DNA of 5,310 nucleotides from Candidatus Thorarchaeota archaeon (GTDB lineage Archaea; Asgardarchaeota; Thorarchaeia; Thorarchaeales; Thorarchaeaceae), in NCBI GenBank assembly GCA_016840245.1, contig JAEOST010000159.1, forward strand, positions 1 through 5,310, written 5' to 3'. Under the pieces are notes generated by a model. It did not search any database. It saw only the letters and a program-made list of their open reading frames with translations, and was not told where the DNA came from. Position 1 is the first letter of the stretch; each line of letters begins with the position of its first letter. A program made the translations under genes and the position numbers. Below, in pieces: positions 1 through 4,649 of the stretch.

Positions 1-644
1 CGGACTGTACAGGTCTGGATATCGATGATGAACGTCAGCTCGTCCAGACTCGACCCGCCTTCGGTGGAAACATCATGGCGGAGATCCTCTGTCCTTACTC
101 ACGTCCTCAGATGGCAACAGTTAGACCCAACGTCTTCAAGCCAACTGAACGTGATGAGTCCCGCACTGGTGACATTGAGAAGATTGACATTCAGGTAAGT
201 CCTGTTCAAATCCGGACCAAGATCATTGAGAAGGTCCGTGAGGTCGCTGAGGGTGAGCTCTCAGTAGAAGAGACTGATATCGTGGTATGTAGCGGACGAG
301 GAATCAAAGATCCTTCAAATCTTGATCTACCCCGAGAACTTGCCAAGATATTGGATGCTGCTGTAGGTGGCTCTCGACCCATTGTGGACCTAGGTTGGCT
401 TCCACCAACTCAACAGGTGGGACAGTCTGGTAGAACAATCTCCCCCAAGCTGTACTTCGCGTTGGGAATCTCTGGGGCAATACAGCATCTCGCGGGGTGT
501 GCTACAGCGGATATCCTCGTAGCTATCAACAAAGACCCTGATGCTCCGATCTTTGAGGCAGCAGACTTCGGAATTGTTGGTGACTTATTCCAAATTCTGC
601 CAGAGATCATTGAAGAGATTAAACGGGTCAAAGCTGAGAGATAA
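1..644 (+). CDS. etfA: Electron transfer flavoprotein alpha subunit, C-terminal part (5' end outside window)
   Basis: The reading frame is open from base 3 to the TAA at 642-644, giving 213 residues. The first ATG at 75 is internal, because conserved family sequence (TRPAFGGNIMAEILCP, RPQMATVRP) straddles it. The family is usually about 320 residues, so roughly the N-terminal third is missing. EtfA binds FAD in its C-terminal domain and, with EtfB, passes electrons between flavin dehydrogenases and a membrane or bifurcating partner. The FAD-domain signature is complete: SGRGI, GGSRPIVDLGWLP, the QVGQSGRTISPKLY loop, ALGISGAIQHLAG, VAINKDPDAPIF and ADFGIVGDL. The C-terminus is LPEIIEEIKRVKAER. 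An etfB gene would be expected upstream, out of view. The last 15 codons recur at 4552-4599 beyond the STAND gene. The gene itself looks intact here. The electron partner cannot be told from this sequence. Confidence 0.96.
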   Translation, partial: DCTGLDIDDERQLVQTRPAFGGNIMAEILCPYSRPQMATVRPNVFKPTERDESRTGDIEKIDIQVSPVQIRTKIIEKVREVAEGELSVEETDIVVCSGRGIKDPSNLDLPRELAKILDAAVGGSRPIVDLGWLPPTQQVGQSGRTISPKLYFALGISGAIQHLAGCATADILVAINKDPDAPIFEAADFGIVGDLFQILPEIIEEIKRVKAER

Positions 645-690
645 ACCACATTGCCTGTCTAGTTATTCTTACTAGGCAGGTTTCTCTTCT
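597..690 (+). repeat. Direct repeat, left copy: etfA 3' end plus hairpin
   Basis: This segment is repeated at 4552-4649. From 600 to 643 it matches 4555-4598 at 41 of 44 positions, with differences at 602, 605 and 620. After a diverged stretch of about 10 nt with one indel, the hairpin and T-rich tail match again. It covers the last 15 codons, stop and hairpin of etfA. The left copy is fused to the complete etfA reading frame; the right copy is detached. Confidence 0.9.
653..690 (+). terminator. Hairpin and T-rich tail after etfA (copy 1)
   Basis: A 9-bp stem (CCTGTCTAG at 654-662 with CTAGGCAGG at 672-680, one G-U pair) encloses a 9-nt loop and is followed by a pyrimidine-rich tail, TTTCTCTTCTTTTAT. 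It begins 10 nt after the etfA stop. T-rich tracts are the known termination signal in archaea; the stem may stabilise the mRNA end. The converging gene at 692-1093 stops in the tail, so the hairpin also lies just past that gene's 3' end. A diverged but paired copy occurs at 4610-4636. Confidence 0.75.
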
Positions 691-691
691 T

Positions 692-1093
692 TTATCCGGC
701 GCCGCTCTTTCTTGACCAACGCATAACTGTATAATATGGCCAAGGGTGATTGTATGTATCGAAAAGGGATTCTGCTATCTCTCCCCAGGAAATCCCTTTA
801 CTTCTCATCTTTCTGATATGGTCTATCTCTAAAGTAGTCATCTTTCTTGAGTGGTCCCATGTATCAATCATTCTTGATAGTTTATCCAGATTATCTCTTA
901 TCTCTGTTGAATATCTGAACATACTGATTTCGGAAGCCTTCTTTATCGAATCTCTTGCATTGATTGCTACTGCACCGTCTCCTTTGTGCGTAATAATTCC
1001 AAACGTACCTAGTAAATCCCGGAAGAACTTTGTGTTTGTACTTGTGGCGATACTAAGGTTATTCACGTTTGGTTGAAGTGGAATAAGTATCAT
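692..1093 (-). CDS. LAGLIDADG homing-endonuclease-like protein, C-terminal half, with helix-turn-helix
   Basis: 133 residues, ATG at 1093 and TAA at 692. An in-frame TAA lies about nine codons upstream, so this is the only plausible start. Residues 12-33 (NLSIATSTNTKFFRDLLGTFGI) and 41-72 (AVAINARDSIKKASEISMF, then a basic region) follow the pattern of the second half of LAGLIDADG endonucleases: a strand, 'STN', a helix ending in LL..FGI, a strand, then 'SIKKF..IGF'. The LAGLIDADG helix, which carries the catalytic acid, is absent, and the usual IGF is SMF. The protein is therefore probably a truncated or repurposed remnant that cannot cut DNA alone. Residues 86-128 look like a helix-turn-helix (LEIDHIRKMRSKGISWGEIAESL, quoted as 87-100 and 101-110, then YTVMRWSRK). 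It could instead be a small DNA-binding regulator. The gene converges on etfA and diverges from the STAND gene. The family call is by pattern reading only. Confidence 0.55.
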   Translation of the reverse strand: MILIPLQPNVNNLSIATSTNTKFFRDLLGTFGIITHKGDGAVAINARDSIKKASEISMFRYSTEIRDNLDKLSRMIDTWDHSRKMTTLEIDHIRKMRSKGISWGEIAESLFDTYNHPWPYYTVMRWSRKSGAG

Positions 1094-1113
1094 CGTTTTG
1101 AAATTTTCAAGAA

Positions 1114-1123
1114 TAATTTAATC
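1114..1123 (-). promoter_or_regulatory. TATA-like box for the 692-1093 gene
   Basis: On the minus strand this reads GATTAAATTA, centred about 25 nt before the ATG at 1093. That spacing suits an archaeal TATA box driving a leaderless transcript, and no Shine-Dalgarno sequence precedes this ATG. The surrounding DNA is very AT-rich, which lowers the weight of the match. Confidence 0.4.
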
Positions 1124-1223
1124 ATTGAACATATCTCTAATGTTTACATTCTAATCGTATCTTATTGGAGATTGTTCAAGACTCTCAAAACAAAGAGTGA
1201 TGAATTGGGATGTGAAGCGACAC

Positions 1224-1240
1224 ATGGAGTGGGAAGTGAA
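1224..1240 (+). repeat. 17-bp direct repeat, copy upstream of the STAND gene
   Basis: ATGGAGTGGGAAGTGAA here matches 4438-4454 in the STAND gene at 16 of 17 positions. Read in the same phase both encode M-(E/K)-W-E-V-K, and the upstream copy is closed by TAA one codon later. It may be a relic of an older gene end, or chance. Confidence 0.45.
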
Positions 1241-1248
1241 GTAAATCA

Positions 1249-1257
1249 CTTTTAAAG
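1249..1257 (+). promoter_or_regulatory. Possible TATA-like box for the STAND gene
   Basis: CTTTTAAAG lies about 85 nt before the GTG start. With usual archaeal spacing, transcription would begin near 1280 and leave a leader of about 60 nt. The match is short and no clear BRE is visible, so this is only the best candidate in the interval. Confidence 0.25.
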
Positions 1258-1326
1258 AACTGTTTTAGCAAACGGCAACCGGCGTCTTTATGACAAGTTG
1301 CGTTCAATACAGATGAAGCGTGACCA

Positions 1327-1332
1327 GAGGGA
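1327..1332 (+). promoter_or_regulatory. Shine-Dalgarno-like site for the GTG start of the STAND gene
   Basis: GAGGGA ends 6 nt before the GTG at 1339. It supports this start, which is the only possible one in the frame because a TGA sits at 1321-1323 and no other start codon falls between. Confidence 0.5.
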
Positions 1333-1338
1333 TGCCCG

Positions 1339-4300
1339 GTGTATGAGCACTTCCAACCATCTGAGCAGGTATTCGTGGATAGAGAAGAGTATCTCGATTG
1401 GATGTCAGAGGCGCTCAAGAGATGCAAAGACCAATCTGTTGTTCTACACCTCCGAGGAATTGGAGGAATCGGAAAGAGCACGCTCTTGAATCACTGGATG
1501 AACACTGTGGAATCAGCCATTCGCCTAGATTGCCAGCAGTACCCAGATTTCTACAGTCGTCTGAATGTATTAGCCAAGGGTGCGGCACTTGTTGGCATAC
1601 GACTTCAGCGATTTGATGTCCTCTGGCAGATTCGTCAACGCTTCGTGGAAGGTGTGGAGCCAGTTAAACAAGAGGGACGGGAATGGGCGAAGGAGATTGC
1701 CATGGCCATACCCTTCATTGGGTCTCTCGCCAGCATTGGCAGCGCCATCAGTGCAGCAGGTTCAAAGATCGCTCCCAAACTGAAGGGGAAGTATAGTACG
1801 GTTGGTAAGTGGTTGGAGAACCGGCTGGGGAAGGATCATGTAGAGCGTTTGCTTGAGATTCTCTGGAAAGAACCTCGAAATGCAGAGTTTTTGTATTTGG
1901 ACTCACTCCTTGAAGACATAAATTGCCGGAATCAGACGGAACAACCCCTCCTCTTTCTCTTCGATCACTTTGAGTATGTTGACTATGACACTGCACTCTG
2001 GCGTTATAGAGGAAAGAAGATCAGCGAGGCCGAGCTGTGGTGTGTATTTCTTTCATCACTAAACCACAGTGTCGGTGTTTTGGGAAGTAGGAGGTCGAGT
2101 CCAACTGCAGGAGATGCGAAAAGAAGGGTCGAGGAGAAAGAGCTCACCGAGCTAGATGAAGTCAGTACTCGTGAATTACTTGAGAAGAGAGAAGTATCTG
2201 ACAATGCAATGCAGGATAGGATAGTGAGTGTGAGTGGTGGCAACCCATTCATCATTGATGCCATCTGTGACATGAAGGATACTGGTACGATTTCGTTGGA
2301 TGATGTAGAAAGCCTTCGAGCTGACACACTTGATAAAGTCCGTCTGATGACATGGCGTCGACTCTTCAATATGACAGCGGGACTTCAGGACATCATCAAA
2401 CGAGCTGGACTAATGGAGTTCTTTGGTCGCAGAGTAATGGACATCATCGCCCCATCTATGACCACTGATTTGTGGGACCAGCTTTTGCGTTTGAGCTTTG
2501 TCCGCTCGCGTGATGATGGTACTTGGGTGCTGCATGATTTGGCAAGAGAACTAATCATTGCTGAGTTGGGCTCGCGGGGTAAGAGTTTAGCAGAAGAAGT
2601 CGCTCAATTACTTGAGAAGAAATCAGATGATGAGGGCGATTTGACCCTAATTGGACACGCATTCTCAATTAGAGCGATTTTCTCAGAGGAGGAGGTCATC
2701 GAAAAAGTAAAGGAAGCAATCGATGACCTAGTCAGGAAAGATGCAGCACTGGAAGCGCTGGAAATTCTTGAAAATACAAGGTTTCAATCCACTAAAGGTA
2801 AAGCTGAGCTGCAAGGGCTTAAAGGCAAAGCATTGATCTTGACCTCACGTTATCCTGAAGCGGAGGAAGTGCTTCGAGAGGCCATAAGAGTCAATGAGGA
2901 ATTGGCAAAGGAGGAATCGGAGAAGCATCTTGACAGTGTGGCAGAATATCTTTGTGACCTATGGGAGGTATTGAAGAATACCAGAGTTGACGAAGCTTTC
3001 GACGCAATTTCAAGGGCTCTAGAGATTCAAAGAACCGTTGCAGCCCAGGGAGATCCTAAACAGCTCAAAACCCTAGCTTGGATTCTGGTGCAGTATGGTC
3101 TATCGCGGAGATTGAAGAATCCCTTAGATGCAATAAGTCCCATGCAAGAAGGAATTGCGATTTACAGGGAGATCAAAGAAATTGCTCAGGTTCCTTTTTC
3201 CCTAAATGCTCTCGGCTTAATACTGATGAACGCCAACAAGTGGGATGAAGCAGATGAAGTTATCCGCGAGGCAATTGAGCTTCAAAGAGGGTTGATTGAA
3301 TCTGAACCAGACAATCTACGCCTACCATCTGTCTTGGCCGCAATGTTGCACAACTTGGCATATATGGCTGATTTTAATGGTGACATGAAAGAAGCAGAAC
3401 GCCTTTTCACTGAAGCGTTGCAGATTCGTAGAAGTCTTGCTGACAGAGATCCTGATGTCTATATGCAAAGATTGGCAAGTGAGCTCTGGACCTATAGCAT
3501 ATTATGTTTCAAAATAAACCGACTAGACGAGACTGAACAGCTATGTATTGAGCTCCTTGAAATGGCACAGGAGAATGTTGAGGAATCACCAGAGGAGTAC
3601 AAACCTTGGATGGAACGTGCCCAATTTACTTTGAGCCAGGTCTATAGTATCCGTGGAAAGACAACTCAGGCCATTTCATCAATGAATCAGGCTATCGGAT
3701 CATGTAGGAAACGCGTTGAGCAGGGCGCCAACATTTTGAATTTAGGATCTCAACTCAGTATGTCTGCGGTCATCCGAATGAGGAATGGTGAGTATGAGAA
3801 GGCAGAAGAGGAACTACTTGAAGCCATTCAGCTCTACCGTGATTATGGGTCATTGCCGCACAGGTTCCATGCTGACCTTGCTTTGTTTCTAAATAATCAT
3901 GGGATTATACTCCGGTGTAAGGGTAGCTTTCCCGAAGCAAAGGCAGTACTTGAAGAAGCTCTAGAAATTTCTCGCGGAAAAGTGGATGAGTCACCAGAGG
4001 CCTACAAAGGGCTTCTTTCAATTGTGCTCTGCAACCTTGCTATTATTCTAGCGGAGAATAATGAATTGGAGGCTGCGGGTCCTCATTTTCAGGAGTCGCT
4101 ATCCATTGGTGAGTACCTTGCCAAGAGAACACCTGAGCAATACAGAATCCATCTAGCAATACTGCTTCACAACTACTCCCAATTCCTTCTCAAGGCAGAC
4201 CGAAAGTCGGAGGCATACTCCAATTTGAAGAGAACAGTTGATATCAAACGGGAGCTTGTAAGGGAATTTCCAGGGATGTTCGAAGCGAGTCTTGTAGTAT

Positions 4301-4482
4301 CACTAAGAAATCTGTCAGTAATGTTGCGAGAGGACAATTCGCATGACTCAGGAGAAGTCCTCCAAGAAGTTGTTGAAATCTGTAAACAAGCCCAGTATCC
4401 CAGTTTAGAAGAAATGACCAAAGAAGAGACCTGGCAGATGAAGTGGGAAGTGAAATTCGGGGGGTTTGGAGATACACCCTAG
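1339..4482 (+). CDS. STAND-class (NLR-like) NTPase with C-terminal TPR array
   Basis: 1047 residues, GTG start, TAG at 4480-4482. The NTPase domain shows the P-loop GIGGIGKST (40-48), Walker B LLFLFDHFE (204-212, D209 and E212), an arginine-bearing sensor-like GSRR (249-252) and the GxP motif GGNPF (300-304). A winged helix follows at about 340-425, ending in VLHDLAREL (397-405), whose H399-D400 recalls the MHD motif. From about 485 to 1015 there are about twelve TPR-like helical pairs at about 45-residue spacing, for example WDEADEVIREAIELQR (635-650), MKEAERLFTEALQIRR (683-698) and FPEAKAVLEEALEISR (864-879). STAND proteins are ATP-driven switches that oligomerise when the repeat domain senses a ligand; many defend against viruses. 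Only 39 residues precede the P-loop, so there is no N-terminal effector domain. A Gly/Ala-rich hydrophobic stretch (about 121-145) lies between Walker A and B. No neighbour is an obvious effector, so a defence role is inference; regulation or scaffolding is possible. Confidence 0.93.
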   Translation: MYEHFQPSEQVFVDREEYLDWMSEALKRCKDQSVVLHLRGIGGIGKSTLLNHWMNTVESAIRLDCQQYPDFYSRLNVLAKGAALVGIRLQRFDVLWQIRQRFVEGVEPVKQEGREWAKEIAMAIPFIGSLASIGSAISAAGSKIAPKLKGKYSTVGKWLENRLGKDHVERLLEILWKEPRNAEFLYLDSLLEDINCRNQTEQPLLFLFDHFEYVDYDTALWRYRGKKISEAELWCVFLSSLNHSVGVLGSRRSSPTAGDAKRRVEEKELTELDEVSTRELLEKREVSDNAMQDRIVSVSGGNPFIIDAICDMKDTGTISLDDVESLRADTLDKVRLMTWRRLFNMTAGLQDIIKRAGLMEFFGRRVMDIIAPSMTTDLWDQLLRLSFVRSRDDGTWVLHDLARELIIAELGSRGKSLAEEVAQLLEKKSDDEGDLTLIGHAFSIRAIFSEEEVIEKVKEAIDDLVRKDAALEALEILENTRFQSTKGKAELQGLKGKALILTSRYPEAEEVLREAIRVNEELAKEESEKHLDSVAEYLCDLWEVLKNTRVDEAFDAISRALEIQRTVAAQGDPKQLKTLAWILVQYGLSRRLKNPLDAISPMQEGIAIYREIKEIAQVPFSLNALGLILMNANKWDEADEVIREAIELQRGLIESEPDNLRLPSVLAAMLHNLAYMADFNGDMKEAERLFTEALQIRRSLADRDPDVYMQRLASELWTYSILCFKINRLDETEQLCIELLEMAQENVEESPEEYKPWMERAQFTLSQVYSIRGKTTQAISSMNQAIGSCRKRVEQGANILNLGSQLSMSAVIRMRNGEYEKAEEELLEAIQLYRDYGSLPHRFHADLALFLNNHGIILRCKGSFPEAKAVLEEALEISRGKVDESPEAYKGLLSIVLCNLAIILAENNELEAAGPHFQESLSIGEYLAKRTPEQYRIHLAILLHNYSQFLLKADRKSEAYSNLKRTVDIKRELVREFPGMFEASLVVSLRNLSVMLREDNSHDSGEVLQEVVEICKQAQYPSLEEMTKEETWQMKWEVKFGGFGDTP
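4438..4454 (+). repeat. 17-bp direct repeat, copy inside the STAND gene 3' end
   Basis: Partner of 1224-1240, with one mismatch at 4441. It encodes MKWEVK, residues 1034-1039, near the C-terminus of the STAND protein. With its partner it brackets almost the whole STAND gene. Confidence 0.45.
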
Positions 4483-4490
4483 TCACCGAT

Positions 4491-4512
4491 TCTTCCACTA
4501 GGGGGAGGAAGA
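4491..4512 (+). other. Small inverted repeat just after the STAND gene
   Basis: TCTTCC (4491-4496) pairs with GGAAGA (4507-4512) around a 10-nt loop, starting 8 nt after the STAND stop codon. It could mark the mRNA end, but no T-rich tail follows, and the stronger hairpin at 4610 may do that job. The rest of 4483-4551 shows nothing else recognisable. Confidence 0.25.
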
Positions 4513-4542
4513 GCACTTGAGATACTCAGCTAGTAAACTACA

Positions 4543-4599
4543 ATGGTTAGATTACCGGAAATCATTGAAGAGATAAAACGGGTCAAAGCTGAGAGATAG
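4543..4599 (+). pseudogene. Detached second copy of the etfA 3' end
   Basis: From 4552 to the TAG at 4597-4599 this encodes LPEIIEEIKRVKAER, identical to the last 15 residues of the etfA product at the start of the window. Relative to etfA, the codons for L, P, E and I differ only by synonymous changes (CTG/TTA, CCA/CCG, GAG/GAA, ATT/ATA), and the stop is TAG instead of TAA. An ATG at 4543 would make an 18-codon frame, MVRLPEIIEEIKRVKAER, but no ribosome site precedes it and the first three residues do not match etfA. No trace of upstream etfA sequence is seen in 4483-4551. Most likely this is the original or displaced gene end beyond an insertion; a relic of an etfA paralogue is the alternative. 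Confidence 0.85.
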
Positions 4600-4649
4600 T
4601 AGAGTGAATCCTGTCCAGTTATCGCTACTGGACGGGTTCTTCCTCCTAT
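4552..4649 (+). repeat. Direct repeat, right copy: etfA 3' end plus hairpin
   Basis: Counterpart of 597-690 at an offset of 3955 in the coding part and 3956 in the hairpin, so one indel separates them. The copy ends at the stop codon of the converging NosD-like gene, just as the left copy ends at the stop of the 692-1093 gene. Confidence 0.9.
4610..4649. terminator. Hairpin and pyrimidine-rich tail (copy 2), between convergent gene ends
   Basis: CCTGTCCAG (4610-4618) pairs with CTGGACGGG (4628-4636) in a 9-bp stem with one G-U pair and a 9-nt loop, followed by TTCTTCCTCCTAT. Compared with copy 1, stem pair 7/21 is C-G instead of T-A, pair 5/23 is T-A instead of T-G, and pair 3/25 is T-G instead of T-A; pairing survives every change. 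It lies between the STAND gene and the converging NosD-like gene, whose stop is 9 nt away, and may serve both. Confidence 0.7.

Larger units (their letters stand above)
1094..1338. other. AT-rich divergent intergenic region
   Basis: This 245-bp stretch separates the two divergent genes and has no convincing coding sequence. Bases 1081-1200 are only about 27% G+C by count, well below the genes around them. It must hold the promoters of both neighbours. The short reading frames through it have no family resemblance. One 17-bp segment (1224-1240) recurs near the 3' end of the STAND gene. Confidence 0.7.
597..4649. mobile_element. Putative accessory module inserted at the etfA 3' end, bounded by direct repeats
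   Basis: The etfA 3' end and hairpin flank a segment holding a homing-endonuclease-like gene and a large STAND NTPase. Removing one repeat and the material between would leave etfA facing the NosD-like gene across a single hairpin, a simple convergent arrangement. Duplication of a gene's 3' end at both borders is the usual footprint of integration that restores the target gene. No integrase, transposase or terminal inverted repeat is visible, so entry may have been by homing-type repair, Campbell-type crossover within etfA, or a recombinase acting in trans. Boundaries are the outer edges of the repeats. The repeat is observed; the mobile nature is inferred. Confidence 0.5.

Noticed and set aside
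75..77. ATG as start of the etfA-like gene
   Set aside because: Conserved EtfA sequence continues upstream to base 3 without a stop, so this Met is internal.
750..1076. Plus-strand 108-codon frame with a hydrophobic, membrane-like product
   Set aside because: It is the complement of the 692-1093 gene. Its hydrophobic look is a common antisense artefact, and the minus-strand product has recognisable family patterns.
1073..1255. Plus-strand 60-codon frame in the AT-rich region
   Set aside because: No family resemblance, no ribosome site, and it overlaps the start of the minus-strand gene.
1275..1301. GCAAC/GTTGC inverted repeat before the STAND gene
   Set aside because: Five base pairs with a 17-nt loop is easily expected by chance.
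1185..1489. Frames of both strands over the start of the STAND gene (1185-1481 minus, 1298-1489 plus)
   Set aside because: They overlap the P-loop coding region in other frames and have no recognisable content. The plus-strand one would not supply an effector domain.
645..4551. Group I intron or intein within etfA
   Set aside because: The left etfA reading frame is complete with its own stop and hairpin, so the coding sequence is not interrupted and nothing needs splicing.
645..4551. Classical IS element or integrase-driven island
   Set aside because: No transposase, integrase, terminal inverted repeats or tRNA gene is visible; only the etfA-end repeat supports mobility.
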